From Ruminococcus sp. (GTDB lineage Bacteria; Bacillota; Clostridia; Oscillospirales; Acutalibacteraceae): DNA of 11,783 bases. This document shows positions 5,611 through 11,783 of the stretch, one piece after another. Numbering within the stretch: position 1 is the stretch's first letter; every line of letters starts with the position of its first letter. The position numbers and the translations under genes are program-made. Location: contig SFCS01000034.1 of assembly GCA_004558485.1 (NCBI GenBank), positions 1 through 11,783 on the forward strand, given 5' to 3'. A model generated the notes under the pieces. That model saw nothing but the letters and a program-made list of their open reading frames with translations. It was not told where the DNA came from and did no database searches.

Positions 5611-6951
5611 TTACCGTTCCAAGCGTTCCTCCAGCGCGGCGCGCTCGTCTTCATAACCGGGTTTGCCGAGCAGGGCAAACATGTTCTTTTTATAGCTCTC
5701 CACGCCCGGCTGATTGAACGGGTTGACCCCCAAAAGATAGCCGGAGATAGCGCAGGCCTTTTCAAAGAAATAAATGAGATAGCCGAGAGACGCTTCATCG
5801 GCAGCGGGAACATCCACCACCAGCGTCGGCGTACCGCCGTCGGCGTGCGCCAGCACCGTACCCTCAAACGCCTTGCGGTTGACAAAGCTCATGGTCTTGC
5901 CGGTCAGGAAGTTGAGACCGTCCACATTTTCAGGATCATTCTCGATCACCCGCTCGACCGTCGGCTTTGCAAGCTGCACAACCGTCTCAAACAGGATGTT
6001 CGAGCCCTGCTGCACGAACTGACCGAGAGAGTGCAGGTCGGTGGAGAAGATCGCAGACGCCGGGAACAGGCCCTTGCCGTCCTTGCCCTCGCTCTCGCCG
6101 AACAGCTGTTTCCACCACTCGGACATCATCGCATACTGCGGCTCATAGCTGACCATCATTTCCACCGCTCTGCCCTTGCGCAGCAGAATGTTGCGGGCAG
6201 CAGCGTATTTATAGCAGTCGTTTTTGTCGAGATCGGTGTCGCACAGCTCCTCACGCGCAGCAGCAGCACCCTTCATCAGCGCGTCAATGTCGCAGCCCGC
6301 GACCGCGATCGGCAGAAGACCCACAGCGGTCAGCACCGAGAAGCGGCCGCCGATGTCGTCCGGCACAACGAAGGTTTCATAGCCTTCTCTGTCGGCAAGC
6401 GCCTTCAGCGTGCCGCGTGCACGGTCGGTGGTGACATAAATGTGCTTTTTCGCCTCTTCGCGTCCCACGGTCTTTTCGAGATACTCGCGGAACACACGGA
6501 AAGCGATCGCCGGCTCGGTGGTCGTGCCGGACTTGGAGATGACATTCACGGTGACACGCTTGCCCTCGCACAGCTCCAAAAGCTCGGACAGCGCCGTACC
6601 GCTGATGGAGTTACCGGCGAAATAGACATCCGGCGTATCCTTTTTCTTCGCGTTATACAGCGGGGACTTCAAAAACTCGATCGCCGCACGCGCGCCGAGA
6701 TACGAGCCGCCGATGCCGATGGCAATGAAAATATCGGTATCCTCTTTGATGCGGGCGGCAGCCGCCTTAATGCGGGCAAACTCCTCCCGATCATAGTTGA
6801 CCGGCAGGTCGACCCAACCCAAAAAGTCGTTGCCGAGACCGCTGCCGCTGTGCAGCATCTCGTGTGCCGTTTTGATCTGCGGTGCGATCGCCGCATATTC
6901 CTCATCCGCGATGAAAGCGCCCGCGTACCGCGTCTCCAATTTTACAGACAT
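5611..6951 (-). CDS. pgi: Glucose-6-phosphate isomerase
   Basis: This cytoplasmic enzyme interconverts glucose-6-phosphate and fructose-6-phosphate in glycolysis and gluconeogenesis. The 446-aa length is that of the short Firmicutes-type PGI. Sugar-phosphate-binding and signature motifs are intact: GIGGSYLGARA (79-89), SKSGTTTE (139-146), GGRFSVLTAVGLLP (201-214), the Glu in FGESEG (E287, expected catalytic base) and the second signature GYLLGVNPFNQPGVESYK (404-421), ending in the conserved Lys. Two ATGs are possible at 6957 and 6951. GAGGA directly abuts the first but lies 6 nt before the second, so I chose 6951. A good sigma-A promoter lies upstream with a leader of about 40 nt. The P-loop and CofE-like genes follow on the same strand. 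Confidence 0.97.
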   Translation of the reverse strand: MSVKLETRYAGAFIADEEYAAIAPQIKTAHEMLHSGSGLGNDFLGWVDLPVNYDREEFARIKAAAARIKEDTDIFIAIGIGGSYLGARAAIEFLKSPLYNAKKKDTPDVYFAGNSISGTALSELLELCEGKRVTVNVISKSGTTTEPAIAFRVFREYLEKTVGREEAKKHIYVTTDRARGTLKALADREGYETFVVPDDIGGRFSVLTAVGLLPIAVAGCDIDALMKGAAAAREELCDTDLDKNDCYKYAAARNILLRKGRAVEMMVSYEPQYAMMSEWWKQLFGESEGKDGKGLFPASAIFSTDLHSLGQFVQQGSNILFETVVQLAKPTVERVIENDPENVDGLNFLTGKTMSFVNRKAFEGTVLAHADGGTPTLVVDVPAADEASLGYLIYFFEKACAISGYLLGVNPFNQPGVESYKKNMFALLGKPGYEDERAALEERLER

Positions 6952-6997
6952 GTTCATTCCTCAATTCAAGACAGATTTCGCATTTTCATGCACTATC

Positions 6998-7026
6998 AGT
7001 ATAAATCACAACGCGACATCTATCAA
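6998..7026 (-). promoter_or_regulatory. Sigma-A promoter of pgi
   Basis: On the minus strand TTGATA (7021-7026) and TATACT (6998-7003) are separated by 17 nt, each matching consensus at 5 of 6 positions. The predicted start near 6991 gives a leader of about 40 nt to the chosen pgi start. Confidence 0.8.
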
Positions 7027-7035
7027 TGGACAGTT

Positions 7036-7053
7036 GTTGCAAATACATGCAAC
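7036..7053. promoter_or_regulatory. Palindrome GTTGCA-N6-TGCAAC upstream of the pgi promoter
   Basis: Two perfect 6-bp inverted arms with a 6-nt centre lie 9 bp upstream of the pgi -35. The position fits a binding site for an activator or other dimeric regulator. It could also be chance; I do not recognise a known operator. Confidence 0.35.
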
Positions 7054-7282
7054 GAATTTCCATGTCCCGACCCTATCATAGCACATTTTTCCGCGCAGCG
7101 CAATGCCAAATGAATAATTTTATGTGAAAAAATCTGTGCTGTAAATAGATATGACCCAAAAAGGAGCAAAAATGCGGCATAGGGGATATCCTGTTTTTGA
7201 AAACTTTTGGATCAGGAGATCAAAAGGAGCTTTGCCGTTTCATGTGCGCATAGGCTTTTTTTCAAAAAATCGGCAAAAAGGC
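7054..7282. other. Intergenic stretch between pgi and tRNA-Ala; no gene recognised
   Basis: The full gap from pgi to the tRNA is about 385 bp and includes the pgi promoter, the palindrome and the tRNA promoter. The part listed here is AT-rich and holds only short imperfect repeats, such as CTTTT...CAAAAG around 7204-7225. A plus-strand frame with an AAGGAG just before ATG 7172 runs into the tRNA and does not look like a gene. Confidence 0.5.
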
Positions 7283-7311
7283 TTGACAAAACCGAAAGGA
7301 TGCAGTAATAT
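7283..7311 (+). promoter_or_regulatory. Promoter of tRNA-Ala
   Basis: TTGACA (7283-7288) is a perfect -35. TAATAT (7306-7311) at 17-nt spacing is the best -10 (4 of 6). The predicted start is near 7318, about 20 nt before the mature tRNA, as usual for a stable-RNA gene. Confidence 0.75.
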
Positions 7312-7337
7312 AGACGGCGGACTTCAGAAAACCGTTT

Positions 7338-7413
7338 GGGGGCGTAGCTCAGCTGGGAGAGCGTACGGTTCGCATCCGTAAGGTCGAGAGTTCGATCCTC
7401 TTCGTCTCCACCA
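7338..7413 (+). tRNA. tRNA-Ala, anticodon CGC
   Basis: The sequence folds as a complete 76-nt cloverleaf with encoded CCA (7411-7413). The 7-bp acceptor pairs 7338-7344 with 7403-7409 and carries G3-U70, the alanine identity pair. The D stem is GCTC/GAGC and the anticodon stem is TACGG/CCGTA. The loop TTCGCAT places CGC at 7371-7373. The variable loop has 5 nt and the T arm is GAGAG-TTCGATC-CTCTT. It reads GCG codons, consistent with the fairly GC-rich codon use of the neighbouring genes. It stands alone between its own promoter and terminator. Confidence 0.97.
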
Positions 7414-7414
7414 A

Positions 7415-7451
7415 GAAAAGACCAAGTCGTTTGACTTGGTCTTTTCATTTT
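7415..7451 (+). terminator. Intrinsic terminator of tRNA-Ala
   Basis: A perfect 14-bp stem (7415-7428 with 7433-7446), loop GTTT, is followed by ATTTTT. It begins one base after the encoded CCA. The A-rich left arm may also allow function on the other strand. Confidence 0.92.
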
Positions 7452-7498
7452 TCCTGTTGCTCCTTAGATGAACAATTTTTGAACTTTCCCCCGTGCAC

Positions 7499-7527
7499 TT
7501 GACGAGACGGGCGGTTTTTGCTAGAAT
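7499..7527 (+). promoter_or_regulatory. Promoter of the marR-ABC operon
   Basis: TTGACG (7499-7504) and TAGAAT (7522-7527) with 17-nt spacing match the sigma-A consensus at 5 of 6 positions each. The predicted start is near 7534, inside the palindrome described separately. Confidence 0.85.
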
Positions 7528-7531
7528 GTTC

Positions 7532-7552
7532 GATGTCAAACAGTTTGAAGTC
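7532..7552. promoter_or_regulatory. Candidate MarR operator over the transcription start
   Basis: The core TCAAACAGTTTGA (7536-7548) is a perfect inverted repeat with 6-bp arms around one base. GA and TC at the outer ends (7532-7533, 7551-7552) extend the symmetry to 21 bp. It begins 5 bp after the -10, where repressor binding would block initiation, and precedes a MarR gene. Autorepression is inferred. Confidence 0.65.
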
Positions 7553-7575
7553 ATACAAAAAGTGAGGTGTTTCAT

Positions 7576-8034
7576 TTGCAGCACTGCGAACCGAGTTTGC
7601 AAAGGGCTGTCGAGCGGCAGCATTTGGGCATGGTCGTGCGGCTTTTGCACCAGTGTTTCGGCAGACTTTTTGAAAAAAATGCCGCAGAAGCGGGGCTTGA
7701 CGACATCACTGTCGCCCACGGGCGCATCCTGGGCTTTTTGGCGCATCACGCCGACATGGATGTCTTTCAGCGCGACATCGAGCAGGCGTTTCACATCAAC
7801 CGTTCCTCCGTCACCAGCATTTTGCAGATCATGGAGAAAAACGGACTTATCGAGCGGCACGGCGTTTCCGGTGACGGACGACTGAAAAAGGTCTGCCTCA
7901 CCCCGCACGGCGAGGAAATGCATCGGCGCGTCATGAAGGTCATCGACAAGACCGAAGAACAAATGCGGGCGAGCCTGACGCCCGAAGAGCTGTCGACCTT
8001 TTTGGCGCTTGCCGAAAAGATCGGAAACCCGTAA
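7576..8034 (+). CDS. MarR-family transcriptional regulator
   Basis: This is a dimeric winged-helix repressor that usually releases DNA on binding small phenolic or drug-like ligands. The 152-aa product has the family layout: an N-terminal dimerisation helix, the winged helix (roughly residues 45-110) with recognition helix region INRSSVTSILQIMEKNGLI, the wing with the conserved DGR in GVSGDGRLKKVCLT (residues 94-107), then C-terminal dimerisation helices. I chose the TTG at 7576, with GAGGTG 6 nt upstream; the GTG at 7567 overlaps that ribosome binding site. It is first in a three-gene operon, 15 bp before the first ABC gene. With a palindrome on its own promoter, it likely represses itself and the exporter. 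The ligand is unknown. Confidence 0.93.
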   Translation: MQHCEPSLQRAVERQHLGMVVRLLHQCFGRLFEKNAAEAGLDDITVAHGRILGFLAHHADMDVFQRDIEQAFHINRSSVTSILQIMEKNGLIERHGVSGDGRLKKVCLTPHGEEMHRRVMKVIDKTEEQMRASLTPEELSTFLALAEKIGNP

Positions 8035-8049
8035 AGGAGGGGTACATAT

Positions 8050-9801
8050 ATGCTGAAAACCTTGGGGAAGCAAGTAAAGCAATTCAAAAAGGACGCGATC
8101 GCCACGCCGATCTGCATGATCTTTGAGGTCATTTTTGAAATGCTTATTCCGTATCTGATGATGTCCATGATCGACAAGGGCGTGAATGTCGGCAACATGC
8201 AGCACATCTACAAGGTCGGCGCGCTGATGGTGCTGGCGGCGGCGGGCGGCATGCTGTCCGGCATGCTCGGCGCCAAATTCGGCGCACGCGCCAGCACCGG
8301 CTTTGCGCGCAATCTGCGCAAAAGCATGTTCGAGAACATTCAGACCTTTTCGTTTCAAAACATCGACAAGTACAGCACAGCGGGACTTGTCACCCGCATG
8401 ACGACGGATGTTTCCAACCTGCAAAACGCCTTTCAGATGATCCTGCGGATGTGCACCCGCGCTCCGTCCAGTCTCATCATCGCGATGGTAATGACCTTCA
8501 TCATCAACCCGCGGCTGGCGTCCGTTTATCTTATTGCCTCCGTCAGTTTGGGTATCTGCCTGTTTTTCATCATGCGGCGCGCCAGCGGCTATTTCCGCGA
8601 CGCCTTTCACAAATATGACGACCTCAACAGCGAGGTGCAGGAAAACATTGCCGGCATCCGCGTTGTCAAGGCATATGTGCGGGAGGAGTACGAAAACACC
8701 CGTTTCAAAAAGGCAAGCGGCGCGCTCTATTCCCTGTTTTTGAAGGCGGAAAAGATCCTGTCCTATAACAGCCCGCTGATGCAGGGCACGGTCTACACCT
8801 GCATCCTGCTCATAAGCTGGCTCGGCGCGAAAATGATCGTGCAGAACAGCATGACGACCGGCGAGCTGATGAGCATGCTCACCTATTGCATGAACATCTT
8901 AATGAGTCTCATGATGCTGTCGATGGTGTTCGTCATGATCACCATGAGCACCGCCAGTGCGCGGCGTGTTTCCGAAGTGCTGGAGGAAAAGGCGACGCTG
9001 ACAAACCCCGAAAACCCCGTCTATACCGTGGCGGACGGCAGCGTTCGTTTTGAGCATGTTACCTTCTCCTATCACGCGACCAGTGAAAAGCCGGTGCTGC
9101 AGGACATTGACCTGTCGATCGCATCGGGCGAGACCATCGGCATATTGGGCGGAACGGGCAGCGCAAAATCCACGCTCGTCAACCTTATCAGCCGTCTTTA
9201 TGATGTTTCGGGCGGTGCTGTCTATGTCGGCGGCAAGGATGTCCGCAGCTATGATCTCGAAACACTGCGCAACGCGGTCGCGGTCGTGTTGCAGAAAAAT
9301 GTGCTGTTCTCCGGCACGATCCTTGAAAATCTCCGCTGGGGCAACAAGGACGCAAGCGAGGAGGAATGTATCCACGCCTGCAGGATTGCCTGCGCCGACG
9401 ATTTCATCGAGGCGATGCCCGATAAATACAACACCTTCATCACGCAGGGCGGCACCAATGTGTCCGGCGGTCAGAAGCAGCGTCTGTGCATTGCGCGTGC
9501 GCTGCTGAAAAAGCCGCAGATCCTTATTTTGGACGACAGCACCAGCGCCGTGGATACCGCGACGGACGCGCGCATCCGCCGTGCGTTCCGTGAGGAGATC
9601 CCCCACATCACGAAGATCATCATTGCGCAGCGCATTTCAGCCATCCAGGATGCCGACCGCATTTTGGTGCTTGACGACGGCAGGATCGACGGCATCGGCA
9701 CACACGAGGAGCTGCTCCAAAGCAACACCATCTACCGCGAGGTCTACCGTTCACAGACAAGCGGCAACGGCGACTTTGACGAAAACGGAGGTGAGGCGTA
9801 A
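8050..9801 (+). CDS. ABC exporter half-transporter, degenerate-site subunit (LmrC/BmrC/TM287-like)
   Basis: The 583-aa product fuses a six-helix exporter domain (about 1-310) to an ATPase domain (about 330-570). Motifs are a Walker A variant GGTGSAKS (367-374) with Ala where the last Gly is usual, Q415, a canonical signature VSGGQ (471-475) and Walker B ILILDD (491-496). The catalytic Glu is replaced by D496, and the H-loop His by Q527 (IIAQR). These replacements match the non-hydrolysing half of heterodimeric type IV exporters, so it should work with the next gene product in the membrane. AAAGGAGG lies 9 nt before the ATG. Its TAA overlaps the next ATG by one base, indicating translational coupling. 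Substrate is unknown; multidrug export is the usual role of relatives next to marR. Confidence 0.93.
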   Translation: MLKTLGKQVKQFKKDAIATPICMIFEVIFEMLIPYLMMSMIDKGVNVGNMQHIYKVGALMVLAAAGGMLSGMLGAKFGARASTGFARNLRKSMFENIQTFSFQNIDKYSTAGLVTRMTTDVSNLQNAFQMILRMCTRAPSSLIIAMVMTFIINPRLASVYLIASVSLGICLFFIMRRASGYFRDAFHKYDDLNSEVQENIAGIRVVKAYVREEYENTRFKKASGALYSLFLKAEKILSYNSPLMQGTVYTCILLISWLGAKMIVQNSMTTGELMSMLTYCMNILMSLMMLSMVFVMITMSTASARRVSEVLEEKATLTNPENPVYTVADGSVRFEHVTFSYHATSEKPVLQDIDLSIASGETIGILGGTGSAKSTLVNLISRLYDVSGGAVYVGGKDVRSYDLETLRNAVAVVLQKNVLFSGTILENLRWGNKDASEEECIHACRIACADDFIEAMPDKYNTFITQGGTNVSGGQKQRLCIARALLKKPQILILDDSTSAVDTATDARIRRAFREEIPHITKIIIAQRISAIQDADRILVLDDGRIDGIGTHEELLQSNTIYREVYRSQTSGNGDFDENGGEA

Positions 9802-11744
9802 TGGCAGAGGAAAAGGTCAGAGAATTCAAAGGCCCCGGCGGACGGCACGGGGGACGCGGCCCTCGTCCGAAGGTCAAAAACCCGGGAAAGCTGATGATGC
9901 GGCTTTTGAAGTATATCCTGTCGCGCTATGCATGGCAATATCTTCTCGTGGTCGTGTGCATTTTTGTCAATGTTTTTGCAAGCCTGCAGGGCACGATGTT
10001 TACCAAAGCCCTCATTGACGACTATATCACCCCCCTTCTCGGCAGCCAAACGCCGGACTTTGCGCCCCTTGCCGGCGCGATCCTACGGGTTGCGTGTTTT
10101 TATCTCTGCGGTATTGTCGCCGCCTTTGTCCAGTCGCGTGTCCTCATGTATGTCAGCCAGGGCACGATGAAACGGCTGCGCGACGACATGTTCACCCACA
10201 TGGAAACGCTGCCCATCCGCTATTTTGACACGCATGCCCACGGCGACATCATGTCCATGTACACCAACGATATCGACACACTGCGGCAGATGGTGAGTCA
10301 GAGCTTGCCGCAAATGATCCAAAGCGCCGTCACCATCGTCAGCGTGTTCATCAGCATGCTCGTTTTGAGCGTGCCGCTGACCGCCGTGACGCTGTTGATG
10401 ATCGTCGTCATGCTCTTTGTCTCCAAGAAATTTGCGGGACTGAGCAGCCGCTATTTTGTGGCGCAGCAAAAGGACATCGGCACGGTCAACGGCTATATCG
10501 AGGAAATGCTCGACGGACAAAAGGTCGTCAAGGTGTTCTGCCACGAGGAGGAAAACATCAAGGCATTCAACAAGCTCAACGATCAGCTTTTTGACAGTGC
10601 CTATAACGCCAACCGTTTTTCAAATTATTTAGGGCCGATCAACGGTCAGCTCAGCCACCTGAGCTATGTGCTGTGCGCCATTGTCGGCGGCGGGCTGGCA
10701 CTGAGCGGTGTCACGGGACTGACGCTCGGCGGACTTGCCAGCTTTCTCACCTTCAACAAGAGCTTCAGCCAGCCCATCAACCAGGTGACCATGCAGGTCA
10801 ACAGCATCATCATGGCGCTGGCGGGCGCGGAAAGAATTTTTGCGCTGCTGGACGAAACGCCGGAGACCGACGAGGGGTATGTCACGCTGACCTGCGCCGA
10901 GAAAAACGCCGACGGAACACTCTCCGCCTCTCCCACCCGCACGGGTCTTTGGGCATGGGCGCATTGTCATAAGGACACCGGCGTCACCGATTATATCCCC
11001 CTTGAGGGTGCGGTCGTTTTCGACGATGTGGACTTTGGGTATGTGCCGGAGAAAACGGTGCTGCACGACATAAAGCTCGACGCTGCACCGGGACAGAAGA
11101 TCGCCTTTGTCGGCTCGACGGGCGCGGGCAAGACCACCATCACCAATCTTATCAACCGTTTCTACGACATCAGCGACGGCAAGATCCGCTATGACGGCAT
11201 CAACATCAACAAGATCAAAAAAGCCGATCTGCGGCGTTCGCTCGGCATCGTTCTACAGGACACCAATCTGTTCACCGCCACCGTGCGGGAAAACATCCGC
11301 TACGGCAGACTGGACGCCACCGACGAGGAGGTCGTTGCCGCGGCAAAGCTGGCGAATGCCGACAGCTTTATCGCCCATCTGCCGGATGGCTATGATACCA
11401 TGCTGACCGGCAACGGCGCCAACCTGTCCCAGGGGCAGCGACAGCTTTTGGCAATTGCGCGCGCCGCTATCGCCGATCCGCCTGTCCTCATTCTGGACGA
11501 GGCAACCTCCTCCATCGACACACGCACCGAGCGCATCGTGCAGGAGGGCATGGACAAGCTCATGCATGGGCGCACCACTTTTGTCATCGCACACCGGCTG
11601 TCTACAGTGCGCAACAGCGACCGTATCGTCGTTCTCGAAAACGGCAGGATCATTGAGCAGGGCTCGCACGACGAACTGATGCAAAAGGAAGGAAAATACT
11701 ATCAGCTCTATACCGGCAACGCCCCGAAAACGCTAAATGCATAA
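9801..11744 (+). CDS. ABC exporter half-transporter, catalytic subunit (LmrD/BmrD/TM288-like)
   Basis: The 647-aa product has a Gly/Arg-rich basic N-terminal extension (about 8-30), a six-helix exporter domain (about 35-345), a polar linker insertion (about 358-400) and an ATPase domain to the C-terminus. Walker A GSTGAGKT (438-445), Q486, Walker B LILDE with E567 and H598 (IAHR) are all canonical. The signature is LSQGQ (542-546) and not LSGGQ. It therefore supplies the active Walker motifs, while the preceding protein supplies the intact signature, giving one competent and one degenerate ATP site. The linker insertion and N-terminal extension are, as I recall, usual in this clostridial subfamily. 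GGAGGTGA within the end of the previous gene serves as ribosome binding site. A terminator follows the stop directly. Confidence 0.94.
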   Translation: MAEEKVREFKGPGGRHGGRGPRPKVKNPGKLMMRLLKYILSRYAWQYLLVVVCIFVNVFASLQGTMFTKALIDDYITPLLGSQTPDFAPLAGAILRVACFYLCGIVAAFVQSRVLMYVSQGTMKRLRDDMFTHMETLPIRYFDTHAHGDIMSMYTNDIDTLRQMVSQSLPQMIQSAVTIVSVFISMLVLSVPLTAVTLLMIVVMLFVSKKFAGLSSRYFVAQQKDIGTVNGYIEEMLDGQKVVKVFCHEEENIKAFNKLNDQLFDSAYNANRFSNYLGPINGQLSHLSYVLCAIVGGGLALSGVTGLTLGGLASFLTFNKSFSQPINQVTMQVNSIIMALAGAERIFALLDETPETDEGYVTLTCAEKNADGTLSASPTRTGLWAWAHCHKDTGVTDYIPLEGAVVFDDVDFGYVPEKTVLHDIKLDAAPGQKIAFVGSTGAGKTTITNLINRFYDISDGKIRYDGININKIKKADLRRSLGIVLQDTNLFTATVRENIRYGRLDATDEEVVAAAKLANADSFIAHLPDGYDTMLTGNGANLSQGQRQLLAIARAAIADPPVLILDEATSSIDTRTERIVQEGMDKLMHGRTTFVIAHRLSTVRNSDRIVVLENGRIIEQGSHDELMQKEGKYYQLYTGNAPKTLNA

Positions 11745-11745
11745 A

Positions 11746-11783
11746 AAAATAAGAGGTTTGCAAAAATGCAAACCTCTTATTTT
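11746..11783 (+). terminator. Intrinsic terminator of the marR-ABC operon
   Basis: A perfect 17-bp stem (11746-11762 with 11767-11783), loop AAAA, starts one base after the stop codon and ends in TTTT at the window edge. The A-rich left arm suggests it may also serve a convergent gene beyond the window. Confidence 0.92.

Noticed and set aside
5845..7113. 422-codon plus-strand frame opposite pgi
   Set aside because: pgi has all family motifs. This frame is its GC-rich antisense shadow, rich in Arg, His and Leu and without domains.
7151..7381. Plus-strand frame with AAGGAG before ATG 7172
   Set aside because: It runs through the tRNA promoter and into the tRNA body, and has no family resemblance; the GRSSAGRAYGS-like end is just translated tRNA.
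7212..7448. 78-codon minus-strand frame over the tRNA
   Set aside because: The GDEEDRTLDLTDANRTLSQL-type peptide is another known artefact of translating the tRNA complement and terminator hairpin.
7324..8610. 428-codon minus-strand open frame across the tRNA, marR and the first ABC gene
   Set aside because: It is antisense to two well-supported genes and to the tRNA. Its C-terminal RRGSNSRPYGCEPYALPA-type sequence is the familiar false translation of the strand opposite a tRNA gene.
1..11783. CRISPR array, insertion sequence, prophage or toxin-antitoxin module
   Set aside because: No repeated spacer-repeat units, transposase or integrase motifs, terminal repeats or paired small toxin/antitoxin genes were seen on either strand.

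Overview
The window looks like a piece of a Clostridia-class Firmicutes chromosome, probably an Oscillospiraceae/Ruminococcaceae-like gut anaerobe. The evidence is strong AGGAGG-type ribosome binding sites, near-consensus TTGACA/TATAAT promoters with 17-nt spacers, the Firmicutes gene pairs yceD(DUF177)-rpmF and der-plsY, the short (about 446 aa) Firmicutes-type phosphoglucose isomerase, and two small genes of clostridial type (an F420-ligase-like protein and a 134-aa P-loop protein). Coding GC is fairly high, so this is not a low-GC Clostridium. Taxonomy is inferred from these signs only.

Layout. Bases 1-992 (+) hold the 3' part of a gene whose product begins as a CapA-type protein and ends in a segment resembling the C-terminus of a glycoside hydrolase. 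A bidirectional hairpin terminator (999-1037) separates it from a convergent minus-strand block. Reading that block in transcription order, right to left: pgi (glucose-6-phosphate isomerase, with its own sigma-A promoter), a small P-loop ATP-binding protein, and a CofE-like gamma-glutamyl-ligase-family protein. Next comes a perfect consensus promoter driving yceD-rpmF (rRNA/ribosome related), ended by a hairpin terminator. After about 300 bp of unassigned DNA come der (ribosome-assembly GTPase) and plsY (membrane phospholipid synthesis).

The plus-strand right side starts with a stand-alone tRNA-Ala(CGC) flanked by its promoter and terminator. It is followed by a three-gene operon: a MarR-family repressor and two ABC exporter half-transporters. 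The operon has a clear promoter with a palindrome over the predicted start site, and a terminator at the right edge. The two ABC proteins have complementary motif defects: degenerate Walker B Glu and H-loop His in the first, degenerate signature in the second. This is the hallmark of heterodimeric multidrug exporters of the LmrCD/BmrCD/TM287-288 type, with the MarR protein as the likely autoregulated drug-responsive switch.

Most of the window is ordinary core and housekeeping sequence. The observation most worth a second look is the chimeric first gene, where both the protein family resemblance and the codon usage change near base 630. This is either a real gene fusion/recombination or an assembly join. 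The CofE-like gene in an organism not expected to make F420, and the MarR operator candidate, are next. I see no CRISPR, IS element, phage or defence system.
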